Positions 17,801 to 23,640 of a stretch of DNA of 40,791 nt are shown here, one piece after another (the stretch's first letter is position 1; every line of letters begins with the position of its first letter). A program made the translations under genes and the position numbers. This DNA comes from a virus. The notes under the pieces were generated by a model that saw nothing but the letters and a program-made list of their open reading frames with translations, did not search any database and had not been told where the DNA came from. Location of the stretch: positions 1 to 40,791 of IMG/VR virus record IMGVR_UViG_3300009365_003825; one strand, 5' to 3'.

Positions 17801-20800
17801 GGAAGATTGCTGCCTACTCAAGAATTATTATCTGCCATGCAAGAGGCGTGGTCTTCCGGTGACGTGAAACAAGAAGATTGGGCTAAAAAGCAAAGCGAAG
17901 CCATTAGGTTGATACCAGAATTTAAAGATGCTGATGCCACTCTCAGAAGAGCTAGAGGCGACATAGATGAATCAAGGGGTCGTTGGCAAGATGTTGCTGG
18001 AAGAAGAATGCCCACAGAACAATTGTGGCAAGATGTGTGGAGAATGCAACATGATCCACAAATTCCCATCGAGCGAGATCGTGACAAAACAACAAGATAT
18101 GTTGCTGGTGGAAAACCCGAAGATATTCCTGAAAAACACTGGGAGGCTTTAGCACAGGCTGCACAAGCTAGGAGAGACTTGGAATATTGGACGAATTTAA
18201 TTGGCCAAATGCCAGAATATGATAAAGAAAGCGCAATAGAAAAAATTAGACAAACAGGACAAGCACAAATTGCTCATAGAGAAGAAAAAATGCAGCAATG
18301 GAGAGATGCTGGTCTTCCTACGGACAGTGATGCATGGAAAAACCTTGAAGAATCAACTGCCAGAATGCGACAGACGATAGAGATGTTAGACAGACTCTCT
18401 CCAGCAGCCGAAACACTGCAACAAGCTGGTGAGGCTTTGCAAGATGCCAGTCAGGATGTTGTAGGTGGCGGTCAAGCAATGTCACAAGCCGCCGATACTA
18501 TTCCGCAAACTGTGTCTCCACAAACTCCTGCGCCTCAAACTCCACCCGCAACTGTAGCTCCACAAACTCCTGCGCCTCAAACTCCACCCGCAACTGTAGC
18601 TCCACAAACTCCTGCGCCCGCTCGTAGGAAGAAAGGAAGAAGAAAAGATACTCCAGACGGTTTTCCTTTTGTTGCTGAAGAAGGATTGGGGCCTAGCATT
18701 CCAAGATCACCGTGGGTTGACCCAGTAGTTAAACAAGAGAAATCTGTAGAAGAATTAACAGGAATATATGGTTCGGAAATGACCCAGAAACTTCTGGCAA
18801 TGCGAGCACCGAGCACAAACCCAATATTTATAAGAGAGTTTGAAAAGAAAACCAGACCTGAAGACGACTTGAAACGAATTGGTGCTGGAGATGATTATAA
18901 CGATTTAGCTAAATTTAAATTCGCACAGTTGACTGCACATGTTCCTGTTGACTATATGGAAGCCTTCTTCCGAGATATAGAAGAAAAAGGCATAGACATC
19001 AACAATGCAAGTAGAGAGGACTTTAATAAATATCTTGCTGCTTTCACAGCAAAGCAAAGAGAGAATGCTCTTGCATATGAGGATGTATCTGATCATTTGG
19101 GTCAATTTGACGTAACATCAGTTAGTCAGCTTGGTGCATTGGCCGGTGGTTGGGATGGTTCATTGGCAGAGTTCGGAATGAAGCACCGAAAAGACTTAAC
19201 AGAAGAACAAAAGAAGGCTCTAAGTCTCAAACAACTTGATGCATATAATGAAAAATTCTCAAGAGAAATGGGTGAAAAATTAGAAGTAATTCTGAGTAAC
19301 CCAGCAGCATATGCAAACAACATCTATGGCACTCCTTATGAGACTGATGAAGGTGAACTTACAGTTAAATTTACTGAGGCGCAATTACAAAACATTGCAA
19401 GTCTTGATCTTGAAGAGATTCAAAGAATGCAACATGGAGGCCCCACAGATATAGCTTTGCAAAGAATGGACCCAGATGCATGGCGAGCACAGCAAGAAAA
19501 ATCCAATGCTGGTTTAATTGAAGGGATGAGGGAATACATTGTTAGAGCGGGTGGAACAGAAGCATGGAATAAACACTTTGCTGAAGCTGGTGGCCTTGAA
19601 GAAACAAAAGGGATGACATTTGACCAGTTGAGAGGATTCCTCGACAAAAAGGTAAAAGACCCATTCCTTAAGGCACAAGAAGAAAACATAAAGGCACAAG
19701 AAGAAGCCTTAAAACTAGAAGAACAGGAAGTGCTCTCTGAATTAAGAGCAGCAGAAGGAACAGGAGACCCAGCAAAAATCGAGGCAGCAGCAGAGAGAAT
19801 GAGAGAATTTTATCGTGGAACCCAAGAGGTTCCTGAAACTCTTGCTGTTGAAGATGCGACTGTTAGAGCGACTAGAGCGACTGGTCGTAGAACTAGGACA
19901 CCGAAACCTGAAGTTCCAGCAACACCAAGTTCTGTTGAAACACCACAACCAAAACGTAAACGACGTGGACGTGGCAGAAAAGAGCGTTCTGAATTTGAGC
20001 AAATGAAATTAGATGCAATTCGCCAACGAGAAAAAGAACACTCGAATTGGCTACAAGGCAATGAAAATGCTCGTCAAACTAGAAAAGCAGAAATAGAGGC
20101 GGCTAGAGAAGCGGCTGCTGAAGCAGCAAGACAAGCTGAAGTGGGTAAGATTCCTGATATTGAAATTCCTACAATTGACTTACCACCGATGGAAACGCCA
20201 ATACTGCCACTTCCTTCAGGTGAATTACCACCGATGGAAATGATTCCCATGATTGAGTTACCGGAAACTCCAACCACTATAACGCCACCGTTGCCAACGC
20301 CGCCGACGACACCTGTTATTGGTTCTACGAGAACAGTTTCTCAGCCAGGGCCAATCACTGGGGGAGTTAGTGAGGCTCAAAGTCAAATTAGTTTAGGTGG
20401 TAACAGAATGTTGCCATTGCCTGAAGATGTGTCTATGAATGACCCATCAGCTATTTTAGATTACGTTAGAAATGTAGTAGATCCACAAAGAACAGGTATG
20501 GGTCAAGAACCTCTTGATACTTCTGATTTAGAAGATTACTGGCGAACGATGGGATTGCATCCTGGTGATATAGGTCCTGCTCCTACCGACGTATCTTCTG
20601 TAGGAACATCAGTTTCTCTGTCAGAACCAGCCGAAGTATCAGTTATTGAATCAAATCCCCATGAAGATTTAAGAACTGAATTTGCAGGCGAAGAACCGCC
20701 AGCAGTTATAGCAGGTGGTGAAGACATGAGCGAGATACAATCCAATACTGAGAATTTGGAATTATTGCCTGAGCTTTTGGGTTCAATTAGAGAGCTTGTG

Positions 20801-20983
20801 GATATTTGGAAGAATCCTCTTGTAACACAAGAGGTTACAGGGGCCAGTGGTGCAACTGGACCTGGAGATACTACAGACAAATCAACAGGTCGTAAACCTC
20901 CAAGATATGGACCTATGCAGGAAGCGGGTCGTGGTGCTTCACCGCAAAAATCCCATCAATATACGGCAATGTTGGGCAAATAA
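8831..20983 (+). CDS. Giant tail tape measure protein (4050 residues)
   Basis: Tape measure (ruler) protein setting tail-tube length. Seen: an N-terminal helical region; a GMLTPGEGVVPKGND motif near 183-197; a Gly-rich linker at 241-283; a long helical segment; hydrophobic blocks near 787-816 and 880-930; a Trp-rich amphipathic region at about 990-1260; a GGxxxx..VHAGERIVPA-type motif near 1281-1306; a second hydrophobic block with a duplicated LLAPLTGGLSIPIA (near 1760 and 1850); a very long charged coiled-coil-rich part (about 2130-3880) with a third motif, LAVLGERGAEKVWVAP (near 2893); and a Pro/Ile-rich C-terminal tail. Such GE-x-VP motifs are common in tape measures. Position between a presumed tail protein and the tube-cap/gp53/hub genes fits. 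At roughly 0.15 nm per residue, a fully helical ruler would imply a tail near 600 nm, an upper bound since much of it looks globular. No muramidase or peptidase domain was recognised. Confidence 0.85.
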   Translation: MAIDAFGRPIHSDSGMDIDALRSVIAGLANRDVPPEKLKSARTEEETTAEQDKHKTLVDIHAEMVRMTNLAEQQQQAIEHLEQCIEAHEERKDKKPVGEREPQDFNTIDIGAINVDAALQDAQGTIASQAVLGISIPTPQNIAIPKIQMPNIPSPPKMTPPIMDLSVKAFEKEHKKGPDIVAGMLTPGEGVVPKGNDQLVKDLGGKIVQESGGTPQYFATRGGPNSDIIDALQEMTDAIIQSGSGGGGAGRGGGGRPPFSPGTWGGRGTYMGGGFGPGGHGFDRLTKRMGFVQGGAAMATGIITNDIVDQEYLYLRGMREIAYQTEGVTAQTESLQNTWEKLGKTVKRTGVDRTRFQMAFVANVKKGIKDLKTSQKITEIGLHLGKQIGANAENTSQMFHDWHMRLNLTTGQMQAMSLNAKEVARQTGLTGENLEEVIRSTDAIVTSMRNAGNFTAEATRGIMGMSAAAKKFGVAEPVNKLLDALSSGSKFLTESSAQTKAFLLRSASDIPGMHEQIIMGTVLKTQKAQKELVAGMDREMSRFARGLGVSLDKFSELDLGDLPDEVRFRMSFAAKQMYGMEIGELHQAVKAMKEGSMTFADRMEDFASTRQKQWLTTQEELNLRKKERDATVARTSEILGAYDAAIQKSKEAGLTGAAAIQQAFQRNDLQKMIQGGQEDFRKLFGEIGGMDIDTRDATQVFKAAGTMLMDQIAQDARKAGIGLEIDMKGIEEQLASQDPQKVREGLEKLNAEQRRVATIQEASTDPIKKVQFDLLRVNEQIRQISASMLSSLMGIMGEIGILITLMGAMLLPNIGGVASVMGNMRGFFTGGGHKGAMFGVKGMKSMTRDFGLAISKFGRLIGKGPIGTGVRTVGLGMVQGGTTAAAAGSATGLTTLTGAIGGALGGFAAPAAAVAAAVVGVTAVLGGVVSAFKAGTHAAEMFNVAQKDVTVNQKLAAESAGFLTGILNVLTLGFFRKALGPAGSLTQKLAQLSAAFPPLTWAIQAILLPFKVLWGILKGLGVFVKEVFVGLWEGIKAALMPLVEVWNSFRMTMRELFESFGFFGTKAKDTISIVEAIVGVFRFLGKTVGWALKIIGHAVGWILRVVAIPLQLAIKALGGALKGIMWLIMPIVDGLQVLWKGLSNILQGIGNFDFKQILFGIGKTLEGAVRTIFWGALNLLTRGLLAIPMMIWHAIVAVFNGIPDILQRSVVDPIKKLPILMADKFGQLLQDLGSSLWDAIKWLPEKIGEGLSGIFPDWMKKGWGWLVGTSDEKGASKISLPQYAVGADLITKTGFAQVHAGERIVPAKATGPYKHQGREIAPGQGGPYEQTAGLHMAQTYALARHTKGLRRMTGAFEKTTQTAFQNATQAFRNKDIVRTATNLRTNMWAALSSSKMWEMSLWKIKGLLGDITKKVDTVFSGTAWWQRFFGFFWKGFKGLTGLVGKGFGLLMRPIRALFGARNLDRFLVWLAKLTPKNLLKSFSAGWSALTGGISRRMGEGTWIGRTLNAFKTGWGRVWGFFARGFNDLIKFMEKLPLGIGKITKFFSQPLKVSKFYKGGSFLPKDMWKTVKQAPKGGVTAAGKFYKGGSFLPKDMWKVIKRAPKGGIQGEVAVVRLMDKLKFVFGGLGKAITSLFTRFKDFAKGLPLIGKLVGRVGDGFRLLGPGLKSVGKFIGRIPFLGQIIGGVTGGIEAGKAGTGMFKGKGFMGKLEGILMGVFTGGARKESIWGDFGLVEKHGVADEALGIAGATTIGGLGGAAIGTLLAPLTGGLSIPIAAAIGAIIGFFVQIYKLITSNTSAIKDWFILNFGDVWDGMRDMWQSVKDFWSEISDFFGNMGVNLKGGLKGGLIGMLLAPLTGGLSIPIAIAIGAYWKTIKEELTRVDWHKIWRAFKLLQNVAFTIMKWRWNVFMFVAKTAFRVFKQMFNIGMIFIKVLWARAKVIWDVIVSFVQIIVQIFKTIASVFGAIIGAFSKIGEALGNIWNSFKNNPIGAALDKYVIQPIKWSFKPLTGLVDLWNSLDVDGATAGWDKFKLFMDTIGERSSEQWFGGFDMGDSAIGRFAQSIDEYIIQPLSYFRKRFQWVTQQALFNMKSWPAKAAAYVQDGIQKLVNSFYWLHDTLGDFTNWVKKITPGLSPEHFERLRASPTIKIDAGKLGGEGRLAAIKRQQALVKPVEPRAPASPGGTAWLPGSKTSAKLARSAREWFTMSSEERAKVKAERSAGEVKYIEALAKYNADMRSYVADISGGGQERLAEKQMLLSLGSVLREMDTQGDPIASYDPQTKTVSSLEKLRKDLMEYDQRTKKWVLSTQGEMILERLEKKDARAYNYVMKAMQLSHMKLATQAADREKSEYLEEHGERWSQKKYEKELASSDGEIGLEEAVYRFNKATGKFEWQMSQEGLQKGRAGRDIPLGMAYRSAHGIELGDAAMAGRIMEQGSWEEEGSRLLKSINDRIEKGDTAARARAKRDASAERGYRWEEIQGRMMPSEKLFQEVFQRAAGAIEPQEGYYKDGVYVTKAAAQAKALKDANHWINTLNKIPEFAHLKALVGDPEKDRATIESLQAIAHEGALGKSLIPPEQKALLEQIAGILEVQVGELVELKDGQLQATEGALKHVARLLRDSDLSRVEKEKVMGAAREMGIGGESKGAMLEAIDLERGGRIAPGIREVLDPTMGMLTAAGDKWYTAMRDANKSRAATFTKRQYTEVNKDLQRISKALEGGSHEDIVESITNQWGSVIKSGNEELIRHLGEIIGLEKEALDQAVEQSKKADLMVEAQENMWNKVPQELDVNVANPPVITTRDEVTDQAEALKKDINVDIVRSTEALAGSQETAAWKTFKLEIGAGISEEEATKRLTKKLETIHKLKEQAEARDLQIQRAPGGFGEFAEGGTFRATDPTLAVLGERGAEKVWVAPDKSPTTQAIDATLEGKTEAEGQTPEIKLTPILLAGPEIERNPMEAGNQDAIIRYQRDASLADQQIRKALGDNTTLWRDVGGRLLPTQELLSAMQEAWSSGDVKQEDWAKKQSEAIRLIPEFKDADATLRRARGDIDESRGRWQDVAGRRMPTEQLWQDVWRMQHDPQIPIERDRDKTTRYVAGGKPEDIPEKHWEALAQAAQARRDLEYWTNLIGQMPEYDKESAIEKIRQTGQAQIAHREEKMQQWRDAGLPTDSDAWKNLEESTARMRQTIEMLDRLSPAAETLQQAGEALQDASQDVVGGGQAMSQAADTIPQTVSPQTPAPQTPPATVAPQTPAPQTPPATVAPQTPAPARRKKGRRKDTPDGFPFVAEEGLGPSIPRSPWVDPVVKQEKSVEELTGIYGSEMTQKLLAMRAPSTNPIFIREFEKKTRPEDDLKRIGAGDDYNDLAKFKFAQLTAHVPVDYMEAFFRDIEEKGIDINNASREDFNKYLAAFTAKQRENALAYEDVSDHLGQFDVTSVSQLGALAGGWDGSLAEFGMKHRKDLTEEQKKALSLKQLDAYNEKFSREMGEKLEVILSNPAAYANNIYGTPYETDEGELTVKFTEAQLQNIASLDLEEIQRMQHGGPTDIALQRMDPDAWRAQQEKSNAGLIEGMREYIVRAGGTEAWNKHFAEAGGLEETKGMTFDQLRGFLDKKVKDPFLKAQEENIKAQEEALKLEEQEVLSELRAAEGTGDPAKIEAAAERMREFYRGTQEVPETLAVEDATVRATRATGRRTRTPKPEVPATPSSVETPQPKRKRRGRGRKERSEFEQMKLDAIRQREKEHSNWLQGNENARQTRKAEIEAAREAAAEAARQAEVGKIPDIEIPTIDLPPMETPILPLPSGELPPMEMIPMIELPETPTTITPPLPTPPTTPVIGSTRTVSQPGPITGGVSEAQSQISLGGNRMLPLPEDVSMNDPSAILDYVRNVVDPQRTGMGQEPLDTSDLEDYWRTMGLHPGDIGPAPTDVSSVGTSVSLSEPAEVSVIESNPHEDLRTEFAGEEPPAVIAGGEDMSEIQSNTENLELLPELLGSIRELVDIWKNPLVTQEVTGASGATGPGDTTDKSTGRKPPRYGPMQEAGRGASPQKSHQYTAMLGK
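13490..13621 (+). repeat. 45-bp exact duplication inside the tape measure gene
   Basis: An identical 45-bp stretch occurs at 13490-13534 and 13577-13621, offset 87 bp (29 codons). It encodes KFYKGGSFLPKDMWK twice (codons 1554-1568 and 1583-1597), each followed by a diverged segment ending in APKGG. Confidence 0.95.
18516..18618 (+). repeat. 42-bp tandem repeat encoding a Pro/Thr/Gln linker
   Basis: Two identical 42-bp units (18516-18557 and 18558-18599) and a 19-bp partial third encode APQTPAPQTPPATV repeats within the tape measure, just before a basic RRKKGRRKD segment. A flexible linker is likely. Confidence 0.95.
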
Positions 20984-21010
20984 GACTCTATTTAAATTGA
21001 GGTAAAAAAA

Positions 21011-21604
21011 ATGGCTGGAGGAAGAGAAAATCAAGATCATTTAGCTAGTAATAGGATTGGTCAATTAAACACAATTGAACATTGTTGGATTAGAATTCCT
21101 ACAAGAAAAAAGCCTGTATGTATCAGATTTAGAGCTATGCCCACTATCTCTGACACTAAAGGGGCGAGATATAACGATGAATCAATTATTGGTAGATCCA
21201 CGCCTCTAGTAACTTATTCTCATTCGGAAAATAGAATTATAACAATGGATATTCCATTTGTTGCAACAGATAGACAACAATTGTTAGACAATGCTGAATG
21301 GATGCGGGCTATAGAAAGTGCCACTTATCCCACTCACGAGGATATGGGAACTCCTTATACTCCACCTGTTGTTTGTAAAATCCATTGTGGTGAGTTATTG
21401 GATGCTAGAAGGGGAGGCTGCAAGAGAAGTAAGGCAGGTGTTTGTGCTGTATTAGAAAAATATTCTATGAAGTTTGATCCAAGTGTTCCTATGGACCCAG
21501 TAACTTATGTTCCTTTCATTTTTACCATGTCTACCACATGGCGAGTTGTTTATAAACCTCAATTTTTACCAGGAGCAAAGCGCATTATGAGAGTGGGGTA
21601 TTAA
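21011..21604 (+). CDS. Baseplate/tail-tube cap-like protein
   Basis: A 197-residue protein between the tape measure and the gp53-like gene, the place where tube-initiator or tube-cap proteins (T4 gp48/gp54 type) are found. The sequence has the pattern of a widespread phage baseplate family: RFRAMPTISDTKGARYNDESI, then IGRSTPLVTYSHSENRIITMDIPFVA, then NAEWMRAIESATYPTH, and finally a strand-rich C-terminus with a TWRVVYKP motif. I recognise this pattern (an IGR-x-x-P...Y...E-R-x-I-x-x-x-I core plus a helix and a tunnel of strands) from tail-tube-adjacent proteins, but cannot assign a T4 number with certainty. GAGG lies 8 bases before the ATG. The next gene begins 1 bp after the stop. Confidence 0.5.
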   Translation: MAGGRENQDHLASNRIGQLNTIEHCWIRIPTRKKPVCIRFRAMPTISDTKGARYNDESIIGRSTPLVTYSHSENRIITMDIPFVATDRQQLLDNAEWMRAIESATYPTHEDMGTPYTPPVVCKIHCGELLDARRGGCKRSKAGVCAVLEKYSMKFDPSVPMDPVTYVPFIFTMSTTWRVVYKPQFLPGAKRIMRVGY

Positions 21605-21605
21605 A

Positions 21606-21935
21606 ATGGGAAGAATTGCAAATGAGGTAACAGGACCAGTTGATCTAGCATCCAGTCGATACATGCGGTCACGAGTTTATGTCTTTGAGGGTAGTGATAA
21701 GATGAGTTTTGAGATATACAAAAGAGTCCCAATACCACTATCTGAAAATGACAGATATACTGTAGTAGAAGCACAACATCAATATAGGCCAGATTTAATG
21801 TCTTATGAAATATGGGGTTTTTCTGATTATTGGTGGGTGCTTCTTGCAGCAAATAATATTTGGGATATTTATGATTTTAAAATTGGCACAAATATTAGAA
21901 TTCCCAACAGTGTTCCACTAAAGGAGAGCGTTTAA
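21606..21935 (+). CDS. Baseplate wedge protein, gp53-like (LysM-type)
   Basis: A 109-residue protein. The C-terminal half (60-101) carries the gp53 signature: a Y-R-P-D-L-x-x-Y-x-x-W-G pattern at 60-71, then SDYWWVLLAANNIWD at 73-87 and KIGTNIRIP at 92-100, matching the T4 gp53 pattern of LWWVI..N.I.DP...GT.IRIP. In T4, gp53 joins wedges into the baseplate ring and its core is LysM-like. T4 gp53 is about 196 residues, so this is a short version. The stop overlaps the next ATG (TAATG at 21933-21937), which couples it to the hub gene. Confidence 0.75.
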   Translation: MGRIANEVTGPVDLASSRYMRSRVYVFEGSDKMSFEIYKRVPIPLSENDRYTVVEAQHQYRPDLMSYEIWGFSDYWWVLLAANNIWDIYDFKIGTNIRIPNSVPLKESV

Positions 21936-23626
21936 TGGCAGTTCCAAACTCACAAAAAGATTGTGCATTTACAACAGGGTGCGCTAAACCAGGAGCGAAT
22001 GCCAACCTTCCTTTAAATCACGATGTAATTGCCCCTTGGGTAATGGTTAAATTTTTAAGTGCTAGTCCACCTATGGAAATCACAGTTGGCAATGAAACTT
22101 CAAAACATCCCATAAAGAATCTACAAGTTATTAAATCATTTCAATATGGTTTTGTTAGTGGGACAACAAACGGCAGTTTTGAGTGTAATGTAGAAGTCAT
22201 AGATGCTCAGGGAGGGGAATTTGATAGATTTGTGCAAAAAGTGTTTCCCAAAAACAGCGATCCGGGTGAATATGCAAAAGAATTTAAAATGGAATTTCAA
22301 TTTGGGTGGACTTTTACAGATTGCATGAGACCTGGAAATGCAAAAACTTTAGCATGGGGTGGAGATGATGTTTATATTTCTAAACCCAAGTATGCCCTTC
22401 CCAATCTGGTTGAAACCAAATATGATCAAAATTTAGTTAAATTTATGATCAAAGGGTCTAGTCCTGTAGATCAACTTTTGAATATGGGAACAGAAAGAAT
22501 CAATTATGGTAATAAATTTGAAGGAATCAGATTAAAAAGTGCAATTAGAGAACTATTCAGACCACACAAAATTGAAGTGCTATTTATGAGGCGCGAATCA
22601 AGGAATGGTTTTGGGCCAAACATCAAAAAGAGGCTTGCTGGAGTCGATCCTTTGGACCCTGATAGTTTTTTGCCAGCGATAGGTCCTGGGATGACTGCGG
22701 GGGAGATAGCTGAATTTGAAAGACAAATATTTGGAAACATACAAATGGGAGGCGCAGAAGAGTGGGGGTTTCCTCCAAACCACGGAGGTTTTGAAGGTCC
22801 ACTGGGTATTTGGGAGCCTAAAAACCGAGACCCTGTAGAATCGGCTATGGATTGGTTACGAACAACCAGAACAGACCGACATAGGGGGATTGTAATTGGT
22901 GTTGCTAATCCCAAACCGGAACGCCCAATAGTTATTTTTTGGGAATCTCCAATGCCAGATTGTAATGGAGTTTTTCCTTTCCAACAACAACCGTTAGGAT
23001 TTTACTTTGTTAATGCTGGGAAATGTAGCCCCGTAATAGAATTTAAACCGAGTATTAAATGGAATGCGGCTGTTGTAAACAAGGGTGGTAATAGTTCTAC
23101 CGAATCTGGAAGACCCATAGAGGCTAGTGATGATTGTGATTTCTCTGGAGAAGGCACAGCCGATGCATTACAGCCTCCTGATTGGGCTAAATGGTATTTC
23201 GGTGGTGCAGCCTCCGCAGAAATGGCAAAATCCGCAGCAGCCCATTCCAGGGCTAATTTGACTGGTTTTGATGCAATTGAAGCAGAGTTAGTTTGTCAAG
23301 GAGATGCTAGATTTTATGACCCGATGATGGTTACTGGAAGAACATTGGGTTTAGTAGTGGTGAATCCATTCGGACTTTTGCCTAAAAAAGGTGGTGGATT
23401 GTGTGGCGGTTTTGGACAGTTAGCTGGCGGAAGGATAAATGATTTCTTTTCACATGAGGGTTGGATGCTTTTAGGGGTTGATCATCAGATAAAAGAAGGA
23501 TCATTTGTTACTACTTACAAGATATTAATGGCTGTTCCTGGCAAGACAATTAATAGAACCGCAAAAGCTGGAGCGGGACCATGTGCAATTCGCCTGCCTC
23601 CAACGGGTGCGCCAGGCGGTCCATAA
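21935..23626 (+). CDS. Baseplate hub protein, gp27/gpD-like
   Basis: A 563-residue protein between the gp53-like and spike genes, the standard place for the hub. An N-terminal region (30-130) begins APWVMVKFLSA and looks like a tube-related beta domain. The C-terminal part has the hub signature: FDAIEAELVCQGDARFYDP, then TGRTLGLVVVNPFG and GWMLLGVDHQIKEGSFVTTYKI, the latter typical of gp27/gpD hubs in the form GVDHxIxxGxFxTxxKL. In T4 the hub trimer connects the tail tube to the spike. A Gly/Pro-rich segment at 240-300 is an insertion not seen in the compact hubs. It is 563 residues, against 391 in T4 gp27. The spike gene starts 14 bp downstream. Confidence 0.7.
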   Translation: MAVPNSQKDCAFTTGCAKPGANANLPLNHDVIAPWVMVKFLSASPPMEITVGNETSKHPIKNLQVIKSFQYGFVSGTTNGSFECNVEVIDAQGGEFDRFVQKVFPKNSDPGEYAKEFKMEFQFGWTFTDCMRPGNAKTLAWGGDDVYISKPKYALPNLVETKYDQNLVKFMIKGSSPVDQLLNMGTERINYGNKFEGIRLKSAIRELFRPHKIEVLFMRRESRNGFGPNIKKRLAGVDPLDPDSFLPAIGPGMTAGEIAEFERQIFGNIQMGGAEEWGFPPNHGGFEGPLGIWEPKNRDPVESAMDWLRTTRTDRHRGIVIGVANPKPERPIVIFWESPMPDCNGVFPFQQQPLGFYFVNAGKCSPVIEFKPSIKWNAAVVNKGGNSSTESGRPIEASDDCDFSGEGTADALQPPDWAKWYFGGAASAEMAKSAAAHSRANLTGFDAIEAELVCQGDARFYDPMMVTGRTLGLVVVNPFGLLPKKGGGLCGGFGQLAGGRINDFFSHEGWMLLGVDHQIKEGSFVTTYKILMAVPGKTINRTAKAGAGPCAIRLPPTGAPGGP

Positions 23627-23640
23627 ATAAAGGATAAAAT

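Noticed and set aside
18516-18618. Repeat considered as a CRISPR array
   Set aside because: Units are adjacent without spacers and lie in frame in a coding sequence.
8831-20983. Peptidase or transglycosylase domain in the tape measure
   Set aside because: No H-x-H, CHAP or SLT-type motif could be found by eye.
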